Below, in pieces: positions 53,781 to 64,000 of a stretch of DNA of 64,000 nucleotides; positions within the stretch are counted from its first letter, which is position 1, and each line of letters begins with the position of its first letter. Below the pieces are notes generated by a model that saw only the letters and a list, made by a program, of their open reading frames with translations, ran no database searches and was not told the origin of the DNA. This DNA comes from Luteimonas deserti (lineage in GTDB: Bacteria; Pseudomonadota; Gammaproteobacteria; Xanthomonadales; Xanthomonadaceae), in NCBI RefSeq assembly GCF_013425765.1, contig NZ_JACCJZ010000010.1, positions 1 to 64,000 on the forward strand, written 5' to 3'. Both the position numbers and the translations under genes were made by a program.

Positions 53781-54019
53781 GGGAAAATCCTTGTGGGCGG
53801 CGCGGGGGCCGCGGTGGGATCAGGTGCGAACAGGGCCGTCGCTCCGCCACGGACGGACGACGGTTCACGCGGGCGGACGGGCTGGAGCGGGTGCCCTCCA
53901 GGAGCGGTGACGGGGCCGGCGCAGCGCCTGTCGGGGCGCGCCGCGCGCTGCCGGAGGCGGCGCTGCGGGATCGGGTCGTTGACGCACGCCAGCGCCGGCG
54001 GCGTGCGTCACCTGATCGC

Positions 54020-55204
54020 TCAGCGCCCGGCGACCGCCTCGACGGGCTGGCCACCGCGCATCGCGACCGGCTGCGGCGAGACCGGCATGCCGGGCATGAA
54101 CACCTTCTGCACGCCGTTGACGATCACCCGGTCGCCGGTCGCAAGCCCGGACTCGACCACACGCAGACCGTCGACGACACGGCCCGGCACGATGTCGCGA
54201 CGCTGCGCGGTGTTGTCATCGCCGACGACGTAGACGTACTTGCGGTCCTGATCGGTGATCACGGCCTTGTCGTCGATCAGCACGGCCTCGCGCTGGGAGG
54301 CCCCTTCCAGCTGCACGCGGGCGAACAGGCCGGGGGTGAAGCGGCGATCGGGATTCGGCAGCACGGCGCGTGCTCGCACGGTCCCGGTCGCCGGGTCGAC
54401 CTGGTTGTCGAGGAAGTCGACCGTGCCGGCGTGCGGATGGCCGGTCTCGTCGGCCAGGCCGACGCGCACCGCGTTGCGACCGTTCGCGCGGGCGCCGTCA
54501 CGGGTCATCGCCTGGTGGCGGAGAAACGTGCGCTCGTCGGTCTCGAAGTACACGTGGACCGGATCCTGCGAGACCACGGTGGTCAGCAGCGAGGTGTCGG
54601 CCTGCGCCAGGTTTCCGGTGGTCAGCATCGCGCGACCGGCGCGTCCGGCCACGGGTGCCCGCACTTCGGTGAAGGCGAGATCCAGCCGCGCCGTTTCGAC
54701 CGCCGCCTGGGCACCGCGCACGGCGGCCTCGGCCTCGGCGCGACCGGCGCTGCGTGCCTCGAAATCGTCGCGCGAGATCGCACTGGCATCGATCAGTTGC
54801 TGTGCGCGCGTGTGACGCGTCGTGGCCAGCTGGGCGTCGGCGCGGGCGCGGGCCAGTTCCGCTTCCGCCCGCTGCAACGCCGCGCGATACGGGCGCGGGT
54901 CGATGACGAAGAGCAGATCGCCCTTCGCGACCTCGTCGCCCTCGGCATAGGCCACCCGCTGCACGTAGCCGCTGACCCGCGGCCGCAGCTCGACGCTCTC
55001 GACCGCGGCGATGCGGCCGGTGGCGTCGCTCCAGTCGCGCACCGGTTCCACCAGCACCGGAGCCACGCCCACATCCGGCGGCGGAGGCGCGCTCGTGGAC
55101 TCGGCGCGGCTGTCGCAGCCGGCGACGACGAGGGTGATCGCGACGGCGAGGCCGAGCGCGACGAGGGCGCGGCGCGCAGCGGGCGCGGAAACATGGACGG
55201 TCAT
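54020..55204 (-). CDS. RND efflux periplasmic adaptor (MexE-like fusion protein)
   Basis: The 394-residue lipoprotein has the signal V-V-A-G-C-D. The lipoyl half-motifs are S-G-Y-V-Q-R-V-A-Y-A-E-G-D-E-V and V-R-A-P-V-A-G-R-A-G-R, with a coiled-coil hairpin between them (about 95-165). Beta-barrel and membrane-proximal domains follow (R-F-T-P-G-L-F-A-R-V). It joins the pump to the outer-membrane channel. The start at 55204 overlaps the stop of the upstream dehydrogenase-like gene by 4 bases. Confidence 0.93.
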   Translation of the reverse strand: MTVHVSAPAARRALVALGLAVAITLVVAGCDSRAESTSAPPPPDVGVAPVLVEPVRDWSDATGRIAAVESVELRPRVSGYVQRVAYAEGDEVAKGDLLFVIDPRPYRAALQRAEAELARARADAQLATTRHTRAQQLIDASAISRDDFEARSAGRAEAEAAVRGAQAAVETARLDLAFTEVRAPVAGRAGRAMLTTGNLAQADTSLLTTVVSQDPVHVYFETDERTFLRHQAMTRDGARANGRNAVRVGLADETGHPHAGTVDFLDNQVDPATGTVRARAVLPNPDRRFTPGLFARVQLEGASQREAVLIDDKAVITDQDRKYVYVVGDDNTAQRRDIVPGRVVDGLRVVESGLATGDRVIVNGVQKVFMPGMPVSPQPVAMRGGQPVEAVAGR

Positions 55205-56037
55205 GGGCGGAACTCCTGGGGGGCGGGAACGTCGACGCTGATCCGCCGCAACAGCGCGCGGGCATCGTCGGTGTGGTTCGTGTCGGACGGACAGGGCGGC
55301 GGACCGACGTCGAGGTCGTCCGACAGTCCGGGCGGGCGGCTCAGCGCACCGAGCGGAAAGCGCACGAGCGCCGCATGGCCGGCCACAGCGCCGGCGACAA
55401 GACGCAGGGCATGGCTGGCGATCGCGTCGGCGTCCGGCCATTGCATGCAGGCGTGGCCGGCGTTCGCGGCGCTGCGCGCCGGCGTGTCGACGGCCAGCAT
55501 CTGCACGCGCACCGGCAGCGTGCGCGCCTCTTCGTGCAGCACGCGGGCCAGCATCCGCAGCGCGGCCGCGCCGATCGAATGGTGGCCGTAGCCGGCCCAG
55601 GGCTGCTCCGCGCCGGGCCCGCCGATGAGCACGTAGCTGGCCCGCGCCTGGCGTGCCAGCACCGGCAGCAGGTGCCGCGCCGCGACCAGGTGCGGAATCA
55701 GATCCTCGTCGAGCCGCCTGCGCAGGAAGTCGGCCGGGGCGGCGAGCACGCGTCCGCCTTGCGCCGCGCCGCGGATGGCCGCGACGACCGCACCCGGCGG
55801 GCCGTCCGGCCATGCGTGCAGACGCGCCGCCAACGCCGCGGCATCGGCCTCGGTGGCGATATCGGCGACGAGGGTCGCCAGGCCGGCGTGCCGCGCCGCG
55901 AGATGCTCCAGGGCCCCAGCGTCACGGGCGACGGCGATGACCGGGCGGCGTTCCGCCACGGCCTGCGCAACGACGCGTTCGCCCAGGGTGCCGGTCGCCC
56001 CGAGGACGACCAAGGGCGAAGAAATTGTCCCGATCAT
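55201..56037 (-). CDS. SDR/NmrA-like Rossmann protein, first gene of the efflux operon
   Basis: The 278-residue Rossmann-fold protein has G-A-T-G-T-L-G near the N-terminus (NAD(P) binding), A-D-I-A-T-E-A-D-A-A-A and S-Y-V-L-I-G-G-P-G-A. The classical YxxxK is not obvious (Y-G-H-H-S-I-G-A-A), so it may be atypical or only bind the cofactor. The ATG at 56037 starts the Rossmann strand; 56130 is in frame but unlikely. It is divergent from the LysR gene and coupled to the fusion-protein gene. The neighbouring oxidoreductase mexS in Pseudomonas is a loose parallel. Confidence 0.8.
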   Translation of the reverse strand: MIGTISSPLVVLGATGTLGERVVAQAVAERRPVIAVARDAGALEHLAARHAGLATLVADIATEADAAALAARLHAWPDGPPGAVVAAIRGAAQGGRVLAAPADFLRRRLDEDLIPHLVAARHLLPVLARQARASYVLIGGPGAEQPWAGYGHHSIGAAALRMLARVLHEEARTLPVRVQMLAVDTPARSAANAGHACMQWPDADAIASHALRLVAGAVAGHAALVRFPLGALSRPPGLSDDLDVGPPPCPSDTNHTDDARALLRRISVDVPAPQEFRP

Positions 56038-56325
56038 GGGATTGTTTCTCCCGAAAACCGGGATTCGACCGTGTCCGGACCGCGTTCGGCGCCCAATGAC
56101 CGCGGCAGCCAGGCCCAGAGCCAGCCCCATGCGGGCGCCCCGCCAGCGACCTTCCGACGCGCCCCTGCCGCTGCGCGATTCGACTGGTTTTCAGGGATTT
56201 CCATGCGCGCTCGGCGCTTCGGCACAGGGCGTGTCGATGCTGGACCAGGCGCGGGCAGGCGGTAGCGGGGGAGAGCCATCGGCGACGTCCATCAGGAACA
56301 GGCCGCAGACGATAGGCTTCGAACC

Positions 56326-56365
56326 CGGACTTGATTAGTCCGCTTTCAAGGGAATAATTGTCCCT
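56326..56365 (+). promoter_or_regulatory. LysR promoter with overlapping dyads
   Basis: TTGATT (56331-56336) and AATAAT (56353-56358) are -35 and -10 elements at 16-base spacing reading toward the LysR gene (start 56408, GAGGAG at 7 bases). A dyad CGGACT-N5-AGTCCG (56326-56342) covers the -35 and AGGGA-N7-TCCCT (56349-56365) covers the -10. These are likely sites for autoregulation and control of the divergent efflux operon. The rest of the 370-base gap shows no gene. Confidence 0.55.
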
Positions 56366-56407
56366 CGTCCGGTCCAATCGCGAACCGGCGCTCCGAGGAG
56401 GCCTTCG

Positions 56408-57463
56408 ATGGCGCACGATCTCAACGACACCCTGATCTTCGTCAAGGTGGTGGAGCAGGGCAGCTTCATCGCAGCCGCGAACGCGCTGGGCCTGCCCAAG
56501 ACCACCGTCAGCCGCAAGGTGCAGGAGCTGGAACAGCGGCTCGGTGCGCGCCTGCTGCACCGGACCACGCGGCGTCTGGGGCTCACCGAGGCCGGCAGCA
56601 TCTATCACGAGCACTGCCAGCGCATCGCGCGCGAACTCGAAGAGGCCGAGAGCGCGGTCGGCCAGCTGCAGGGCGGCCCGCGTGGCTGGCTGCGCTTCAC
56701 CGTGCCCTACTCGATCGGCATCACCTGGATCGCGCCATTGCTGGGTGATTTCCAGGCGCAGTACCCGGAAATCCTGCTCGACATGCACATGGGCAACGAG
56801 CAGCTGGACCTGATCGCCGGCGAGGTGGACCTCGCATTGCGCGTCGGGACGCTGCCCGATTCCAATTTCGTCGCGCGCAAGCTGGGCAGTCTGCGCACCC
56901 AGGTCTTCGCCAGCCCCGCCTACATCGAGAAGCACGGCGAGCCGCTGCATCCCGACGACCTCCAGCACCACCGCACCCTGGTGATGCGCAAGAGCCGCAA
57001 TCCGCAGAACCGCTACGTCTGGTCGCTCACCGACGGCGCCGCGCTGCGCGAGTTTCCGGTCAATCCGCAGCTGGTGGCGAACGATCCGGCGGCGCTCAAC
57101 TGGGCGTTGATCAAGGGCGAGGGCCTGTTGCTGACCGGTGACGTGATGGCGAAGGCCTTCGTCGAGGCCGGGATGGTGCGGCGCGTGCTGGCGGGCTGGA
57201 ACGGGCCGGAGGTCGATTTCAACGCCGTGTTCGCCGGCGGCCGCCTGGTGTCACCGAAGGTGCGCGCGTTCGTCGACTTCCTGATCGAGCGGCTCAATTT
57301 CGACGCCGACCACATGCAAACCTTGTGCATGGTGCAGAAGCAGGCGATGGAAGCGAAGGCCGCGGGTGTAGTGGCGCTGGCGGAGTTGGAGAAGGCGTCG
57401 CGGCGCAGTGCGGTGCCGGCAGCAGTGCCGGAAGAGGATGAGGTCGCGCACGCGAGGCGGTAG
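56408..57463 (+). CDS. LysR-family regulator divergent from the efflux operon
   Basis: The 351-residue regulator has an N-terminal winged HTH (F-V-K-V-V-E-Q-G-S-F-I-A-A-A, T-V-S-R-K-V-Q-E-L-E) and a periplasmic-binding-protein-like effector domain. A roughly 45-residue tail, rich in Ala, Glu and Lys (A-M-E-A-K-A-A-G-V-V-A-L-A-E-L-E), is longer than usual and has no counterpart I know. It is transcribed away from the SDR-MFP-RND-SDR-OMF genes and is the likely regulator, as MexT is for mexEF-oprN. Confidence 0.92.
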   Translation: MAHDLNDTLIFVKVVEQGSFIAAANALGLPKTTVSRKVQELEQRLGARLLHRTTRRLGLTEAGSIYHEHCQRIARELEEAESAVGQLQGGPRGWLRFTVPYSIGITWIAPLLGDFQAQYPEILLDMHMGNEQLDLIAGEVDLALRVGTLPDSNFVARKLGSLRTQVFASPAYIEKHGEPLHPDDLQHHRTLVMRKSRNPQNRYVWSLTDGAALREFPVNPQLVANDPAALNWALIKGEGLLLTGDVMAKAFVEAGMVRRVLAGWNGPEVDFNAVFAGGRLVSPKVRAFVDFLIERLNFDADHMQTLCMVQKQAMEAKAAGVVALAELEKASRRSAVPAAVPEEDEVAHARR

Positions 57464-57578
57464 TGCGCTGTGCATCGCTGTACGACGTACGATGTACGGC
57501 GTGCGATGTTTTTCCGCTTCCGCTTTGTGCTCTTGACTCTTCGTATCCGTGACGACTCGCGTATGCACGCCGACCCGT

Positions 57579-57970
57579 AGGGCGCCGCACATGGATGTGC
57601 GGCGTTTTCCGACCGAGCCAGGATGGCGAGTCGGAAAATCCCGGAACGAATGAAAGGCCGGATGTGCTTTGTCGGGGAGGCCCTTTCTTTTGCTTACTTT
57701 TCTTTGGGCCAACAAAGAAAAGTGAGCCGCTCGCCGATAGGCGAGTGGAAGCTTTGCACTTGTTTTCCCTAGATCGAGCCGACACGACATCAAAGGCTTT
57801 CGTCCGCTAACGCGGCCGAGTTCATTTCTTTTGTCAATCGACAAAAGAAACGGAACCAAAGAAAAACGATTTCCCGACGAAGCTCACCCGGCGCGTCATT
57901 TGTTCCGGGATTTTCCGACTCGGCATCCTGCCTCGGTCGGAAAACGCCGCGCATCCATGCGCGGCGCCCT
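57579..57970. repeat. 392-bp inverted-repeat element with nested hairpins
   Basis: The left arm (57579-57652) and right arm (57896-57970) are imperfect inverted copies, both including G-G-C-G-C-C-G-C, TTTTCCGAC and TCCGGGATTTTCCGAC-type blocks. Inside lie further hairpins: 57693-57706 with 57713-57726 (14 bp, one wobble; loop GGCCAA) and 57825-57835 with 57840-57850 (11 bp; loop AATC). AT-rich blocks contrast with the genome. Similar elements with TTCTTTTGCTTAC-type cores are, to my knowledge, common in xanthomonad genomes. Short open frames inside it are not genes. Confidence 0.8.
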
Positions 57971-58013
57971 CCGGGTCTCGGCCCTGCGCCGGCGCATCAT
58001 TGATCGGTAACAG

Positions 58014-58073
58014 CAACAGCGACAACAACTGCAACTGCAACTGCAACTGCAACCGCAACGGCAACCGCTACCG
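58014..58073. repeat. Hexanucleotide tandem repeat containing the next gene's stop codon
   Basis: About ten 6-base units: four perfect CAACTG copies (58026-58049) with degenerate CAACCG/CAACGG/CAACAG neighbours. The TAG stop of the minus-strand LysR gene (58068-58070) lies inside the array, where one base change turned a TTG of the unit into TAG. Confidence 0.8.
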
Positions 58074-59012
58074 CTCCGAATGCCCGCTGTCCTGGTAATC
58101 CCGCCGCGTGAACAGATCCGGCCGGATCAACTCCACGAACGCCCGCGCCTGCGGCGACAGCACCTTGCCCTTGCGCACCACCACGCCGTAACTGCGCGAC
58201 GGAAACCACTCCGCCACCGACCGCGTCGCCAGGCGCGCGTCGTCGTCAGCGTCGAGGCAGATCGCACTGACGATCGAGATGCCCATGCCCATCGCGACGT
58301 ACTGCTTGATGACCTCCCAGCCGCCGACCTCCAGCGCCACCGTGTAGGGCACGCGGGCCTGCTGGAACACCTGGTCGACGAGCCGGTAGGTCACCTGGCG
58401 CTTGGGCGGCAGGATCAGGCCGTAGCGCGCGATCTCCTCCAGCGTCAGCCGCTTCGCGCGCGCGAGGGCGTGGTCGGGCGGGGTCAGCAGGATGGGTTCG
58501 AAGCGGTACACCGGCGCGTAGTCCAGGTCGGCCGGCACGTCGACCATCGAGCCGACGACCAGGTCCACCGCGTCGGCGCGCAGCAGGCCGGTGCCGTCGG
58601 CGGTGATCGCGTCCTGCAGCGTCAGGCGCACGTCCGGATGCTGGCGCCGGAACAGGTCCACGATCTTCGGCAGCAGGTACAGGATCGTCGAGCTGTTGGC
58701 GGCGATGGTGAGTTCGCCGGCGTCCAGTCCTCCGACCTCGCGGCGGAACGCGGCCGGCAGGCCGTCCAGCGCCTCGACCAGCGGCACCGCCAGCTCGTAG
58801 AGCACCTGGCCTTCGCGGGTTGGCACCAGGCGGCGGCCGCTGCGCTCGAGCAGGACAACGCCCAATTCGCGTTCGAGCGCCTGCAGCTGCAGCGAGATCG
58901 CCGGCTGGCTGACGTACAGCGCCTCGGCCGCCCGTGAGACCGAGCCTAGACGGGCGGTCTGACAGAACGCGCGCAGCGGTTTAAGCCGGTCCGACTTGTA
59001 GGGAAACCGCAA
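58068..59012 (-). CDS. LysR/CysB-type regulator divergent from aceB
   Basis: The 314-residue regulator has an N-terminal winged HTH (L-K-P-L-R-A-F-C-Q-T-A, S-R-A-A-E-A-L-Y-V-S-Q-P-A-I-S-L-Q-L). The effector domain has I-A-A-N-S-S-T-I-L-Y-L-L-P and, late, Y-V-A-M-G-M-G-I-S-I-V-S, the CysB-like group. It probably controls aceB-aceA across the shared 145-base promoter region, where a 21-bp dyad lies. The stop codon falls within a hexamer repeat, so the C-terminal end may vary between strains. Confidence 0.92.
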   Translation of the reverse strand: MRFPYKSDRLKPLRAFCQTARLGSVSRAAEALYVSQPAISLQLQALERELGVVLLERSGRRLVPTREGQVLYELAVPLVEALDGLPAAFRREVGGLDAGELTIAANSSTILYLLPKIVDLFRRQHPDVRLTLQDAITADGTGLLRADAVDLVVGSMVDVPADLDYAPVYRFEPILLTPPDHALARAKRLTLEEIARYGLILPPKRQVTYRLVDQVFQQARVPYTVALEVGGWEVIKQYVAMGMGISIVSAICLDADDDARLATRSVAEWFPSRSYGVVVRKGKVLSPQARAFVELIRPDLFTRRDYQDSGHSER

Positions 59013-59071
59013 TGCAGACAGGGGCTAGCCGGCCATCCGACCCTCCGTATGAGTTCCTCTTATATATCGGA

Positions 59072-59092
59072 TTGACAAAACTGGGTTGTCAA
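59072..59092. promoter_or_regulatory. 21-bp dyad between lysR and aceB, likely LysR site
   Basis: TTGACAA-N7-TTGTCAA is a perfect 7-7-7 dyad fitting the T-N11-A layout of LysR boxes. On the minus strand its right arm gives a TTGACA -35 toward lysR with a weak TATATA-rich -10 (about 59061-59068). It lies 66 bases before the aceB start, a usual activator position. Confidence 0.65.
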
Positions 59093-59157
59093 ATAGTCCC
59101 TCGGGGTAGACGGTCTGTTGCAACGCAATAACGCCGTGACAGCACGAGGCGACCTCC

Positions 59158-60777
59158 GTGAATGCCGTGATCAAGCAACCCGCCCCGCGCCCAGACGCGC
59201 AGATCGCCCTGCCGACGGATGTGCCGACCGATCTGCTCGGTCCCGAGGCCCAGGCCTTTCTGGTCGACCTCCATGCGGCGTTCGAGGGCGAGCGTCAGGT
59301 CCGCCTGCGGGCACGCCAGCACCGCCAGCGCGGCTTCGATGCCGGCGACGTCCCGGACTTCCGCGCCGACACCCGCTCGATCCGCGAATCGGCCTGGCGC
59401 GTGGCATCGCTGCCGGCGGCGCTGCGCGACCGCCGGGTCGAGATCACCGGGCCGGTCGATCCGAAGATGGTCATCAACGCGCTGAACTCGGGCGCGAACT
59501 GCTACATGGCCGACTTCGAGGATTCCACCTCGCCGACCTGGGACAACCTGCTGACCGGCCAGCGCGCGCTGCGCGATGCGATCAAGGGCACGCTCGAATT
59601 CACCGCGCCGGCCGGCAAGCGCTACGCGCTCAAGCCCGAGGGCCAGCGTGCAGTGCTGATCGTCCGCCCGCGCGGCTGGCACCTGGACGAGAAGCACGTG
59701 CGCATCGACGACGCGCCGATGTCGGGGGCGCTGTTCGACGCGGGCCTGTTCGCGTTCCACAACGCCCACGCGCTGGTGGCGAAGGACCGCGGACCGTATT
59801 TCTATCTACCCAAGCTGGAGTCGATGGAGGAGGCGCAGCTGTGGGAGGACGCGCTGTCGCATATCGAGCGCAGCCTTGGCCTGCCGGCAGGGCAGATCAA
59901 GGTGACCGTGCTGATCGAGACGCTGCCGGCGGTGTTCGAGATGGACGAGATCCTGTATGCGCTGCGCCGGCGCATCGTCGGTCTGAACTGCGGCCGCTGG
60001 GACTACATCTTTTCCTACATCAAGACTTTCCGCCGCCACCGCGACCGGGTGCTGCCCGAACGCGGCCAGGTCACGATGACCCAGCCGTTCCTCAAGGCGT
60101 ATTCCGAGCTGCTGATCCAGACCTGCCACCGCCGCGGCGCGCATGCGATGGGTGGCATGGCGGCGCAGATTCCGATCGCCGGCGACGCCGCCGCGAACGA
60201 TGCGGCGATGGCACGCGTGCGCGCCGACAAGCTGCGCGAAGTCACCGCCGGTCACGACGGCACCTGGGTCGCGCACCCTGCGTTGATTCCGCTGGCGAAG
60301 CAGATCTTCGACGAGCGCATGCGCGGCCCGCACCAGCACGCGATGACGCGCGACGACGTGCTGGTGGACCGTGACGATCTGATCGCGCCGTCGATCGGCA
60401 CGATCACGCGCGCTGGATTCGACGGCAACGTCGAGGTCTGCGTGCGCTACATCGCCGCGTGGCTCGACGGCAACGGCTGCGTGCCGATCCACCACATGAT
60501 GGAAGACGCCGCGACCGCCGAGATCGCGCGTGCGCAGCTCTGGCAGTGGATCCACTACGCCGATGATGGCCATGCGCCGCTGCATCTCGACGACGGCACC
60601 GCGATCGACACCGCGCTGCTCGATCGGGTGCTGCTGTGCCTGCCCTCGAAGCTGGCGGGCCAGGACATCCCGGGCGCCGCCCGCGTGCACGAGGCCATCG
60701 CGATGCTCGAGTCGCTGACGCTGCGCGACACGCTCGAGGACTTCCTCACCCTGCCGGCCTACGCGCGCCTCGACTGA
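59158..60777 (+). CDS. aceB: Malate synthase A
   Basis: The 539-residue enzyme condenses glyoxylate and acetyl-CoA to malate in the glyoxylate shunt. Family motifs visible are [23 protein letters not shown], the C-G-R-W-D-Y-I-F-S segment, and [14 protein letters not shown]. The catalytic Asp of M-E-D-A-A-T-A-E lies near the C-terminus. Length matches the A-type. Start is GTG with GAGG about 8 bases upstream. It lies 73 bases upstream of aceA, probably one operon. Confidence 0.97.
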   Translation: MNAVIKQPAPRPDAQIALPTDVPTDLLGPEAQAFLVDLHAAFEGERQVRLRARQHRQRGFDAGDVPDFRADTRSIRESAWRVASLPAALRDRRVEITGPVDPKMVINALNSGANCYMADFEDSTSPTWDNLLTGQRALRDAIKGTLEFTAPAGKRYALKPEGQRAVLIVRPRGWHLDEKHVRIDDAPMSGALFDAGLFAFHNAHALVAKDRGPYFYLPKLESMEEAQLWEDALSHIERSLGLPAGQIKVTVLIETLPAVFEMDEILYALRRRIVGLNCGRWDYIFSYIKTFRRHRDRVLPERGQVTMTQPFLKAYSELLIQTCHRRGAHAMGGMAAQIPIAGDAAANDAAMARVRADKLREVTAGHDGTWVAHPALIPLAKQIFDERMRGPHQHAMTRDDVLVDRDDLIAPSIGTITRAGFDGNVEVCVRYIAAWLDGNGCVPIHHMMEDAATAEIARAQLWQWIHYADDGHAPLHLDDGTAIDTALLDRVLLCLPSKLAGQDIPGAARVHEAIAMLESLTLRDTLEDFLTLPAYARLD

Positions 60778-60850
60778 AGCGCCCGCGCCGCGCGGCCTTC
60801 GTCGGCCGTCGCGCCCCGATCCATATCCCGTTCCGCGAAGGAGATGCGCC

Positions 60851-62182
<1,332 letters not shown>

Positions 62183-62272
62183 CGACCCGTTAGCAGCAAA
62201 CCGCCAGATTCAGCACACTCGTTACGGGGCTCCGGAGCTAGTGTGTGGAGTCGCACACATAGGGAGTCCAGG

Positions 62273-62566
62273 ATGACCCGGTCTTTGATCGTTGCGGCAA
62301 TCGGTTCGCTTCTGGCGCTTCCAGCGGGACTATGGGCGGCGCCACCTTCGGATGGACAGCAGGTCGCGACTACGGATCCGCGTCCGGAGGCCGACAGCGT
62401 CACCCAAGAGCGCCTCGTTTGTACCCGAACGCGACAGACGGGCAGCAACCGCGTGACGCGCGTGTGCAGAACGGCGGAAGAAGCCGCGGTTGAGCGCAAG
62501 GCTGCGATGGAATCGATGCGTCGCAAGCGCAGTCAACCTGCACGCGACGACAACGTGCGCTCGTAG
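62273..62566 (+). CDS. Small secreted protein, C-x14-C family (member 2)
   Basis: The 97-residue protein has a signal peptide (I-V-A-A-I-G-S-L-L-A-L-P-A-G-L-W-A). The family motif is V-C-T-R-T-R-Q-T-G-S-N-R to R-V-C-R-T, cysteines 14 apart. A basic tail follows (R-R-K-R-S-Q-P-A-R-D). CAGGATG gives only a weak ribosome site for the ATG at 62273. It lies close to member 3 and far from member 1 (25578). Unknown function. Confidence 0.78.
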   Translation: MTRSLIVAAIGSLLALPAGLWAAPPSDGQQVATTDPRPEADSVTQERLVCTRTRQTGSNRVTRVCRTAEEAAVERKAAMESMRRKRSQPARDDNVRS

Positions 62567-62629
62567 ACCGGCCAACACGCCACGCCGTCGCGAGTCACCG
62601 CCTCCGCGGACGGCGGCGCGACGTAGAGT

Positions 62630-62649
62630 GTTCCAGAACGCTCTGGAAC
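62630..62649. promoter_or_regulatory. 8-4-8 inverted repeat between the two C-x14-C genes
   Basis: GTTCCAGA (62630-62637) and TCTGGAAC (62642-62649) form a perfect dyad around ACGC, 65 bases before member 3. It may be an operator or the terminator of member 2; no T-run follows. Confidence 0.4.
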
Positions 62650-62714
62650 GTATTAATGCGTGCTGTGGAAAAACGGAGTAAGGTCGGGTTCAGTTCACGC
62701 GCATGGAGCCGATG

Positions 62715-62999
62715 ATGCGAACACTCGTCGTTGCGATCGTACTAGGGTGCTGCGTGGGCGTCGCCGCCCCGGCGTTCGGCGGAGACGACCAGACCCCGCC
62801 GGATGTCGATCCGGCCGAGGGATTGGTGGCTGCCGCCGGAGAACAGCCGGACGAGCGGATCGTGTGCCGCATCGAACGCCCGATCGGGAGCAAGCTTTCC
62901 CGCCGGGTCTGCCGGACCGCAGCTTCGATCGAAGAGGTGCGGGAGATCACCGTCAGCGGTTTGCGGAACACACAGACCAACGCGTTCAAGGAACCATGA
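62715..62999 (+). CDS. Small secreted protein, C-x14-C family (member 3)
   Basis: The 94-residue protein has a signal peptide (V-V-A-I-V-L-G-C-C-V-G-V-A-A-P-A-F-G). The motif is V-C-R-I-E-R-P-I-G-S-K to R-V-C-R-T, then a tail with V-R-E-I-T-V-S-G-L-R. GGAG 6 bases upstream favours the Met at 62715; 62703 and 62712 are in-frame alternatives. The following 265 bases (63000-63264) contain no gene that I can support. Confidence 0.75.
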   Translation: MRTLVVAIVLGCCVGVAAPAFGGDDQTPPDVDPAEGLVAAAGEQPDERIVCRIERPIGSKLSRRVCRTAASIEEVREITVSGLRNTQTNAFKEP

Positions 63000-63264
63000 C
63001 GAACGTCTGGTGGGGTGGGCGGCGTAGGTTCCGCTGCTCCACCGGCCGGCACAGCGTCGAGTCCGCTGCTTCCGACAGGTGACTGGCGTCGGACTGTACT
63101 TCGCTCGGACGTGGCAGGCCTGCACCATTAGCTGCAGCGTGCCGTATGTCCTCAATCGGATGTCCGATTCGATTGAAGGTCGCCGTACTAGCCGAAGGCG
63201 TATCCGATCTAGAGTGCCTCTGCGGTCCGTACGCGGCACCCGGAGGTCCTGGCGCGTGGCGGGA

Positions 63265-64000
<736 letters not shown>

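Noticed and set aside
57595..57810. Short open frame in the inverted-repeat element
   Set aside because: It lies wholly within the palindromic repeat and has no ribosome site or motif.

Overview
The window is a chromosomal segment of a high-GC (roughly 70%) gammaproteobacterium. The gene set suggests Xanthomonadaceae in the Lysobacter/Luteimonas range: glyoxylate genes aceB-aceA next to a divergent LysR regulator, a periplasmic Dcp-type M3 peptidase, a YaiO-type outer-membrane protein, TANNNT-type -10 boxes close to start codons, and a long inverted-repeat element of a kind I associate with xanthomonad genomes. Species cannot be fixed from the sequence alone. I saw no rRNA, tRNA, CRISPR array, transposase or integrase gene. 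|| Layout. 1-7.0 kb: the tail of a TonB-like protein with a strong terminator, then a minus-strand block with a NatAB-type ABC exporter, a secreted S33 hydrolase coupled to an XRE regulator and a small membrane protein (with two copies of a likely operator upstream), an M50 protease and a flavin reductase. 7.1-12.6 kb: a YadGH-type ABC exporter, a YfcC-type carrier, a PanE-family reductase and a lipoprotein. The wreck of a related secreted protein and a fragment of an RND pump lie in the gaps. 13.1-21.7 kb: housekeeping genes and peptidases (M16, truC, DUF2059, arfB, acyltransferase, Dcp). 21.7-30 kb: an accessory stretch with one AT-rich foreign gene and many small single genes (YCII, trypsin-like protease, YdeI, AraC, VOC, flavodoxin-fold reductase, ArsN2, SDR). 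|| 30.2-39.6 kb, minus strand: a YiiX-like hydrolase coupled to a diguanylate cyclase, followed by the most striking unit of the window. This is five tightly coupled genes encoding a CHASE3/PAS hybrid kinase with one broken and one intact receiver, a stand-alone receiver protein, a YaiO-type outer-membrane protein, a membrane HEAT-repeat protein and a processive family-2 glycosyltransferase. It looks like a self-contained, signal-controlled polysaccharide synthesis and export system. || 40.6-48.1 kb: small secreted proteins, a catalase-like peroxidase with its cytochrome b561 partner, an SLC13-type transporter, a frameshifted DUF1801 gene running in frame into htpG, and htpG. 48.3-57.5 kb: a MexEF-OprN-like efflux operon carrying two extra dehydrogenase-like genes, with a divergent LysR regulator. 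57.6-58.1 kb: a 392-bp inverted-repeat element and a hexamer repeat that contains the stop codon of the next LysR gene. 59-62.2 kb: aceB-aceA with a 21-bp dyad in the shared promoter region. 62.3-64 kb: two more members of a small secreted C-x14-C family (the first is at 25.6 kb) and the tail of comM.
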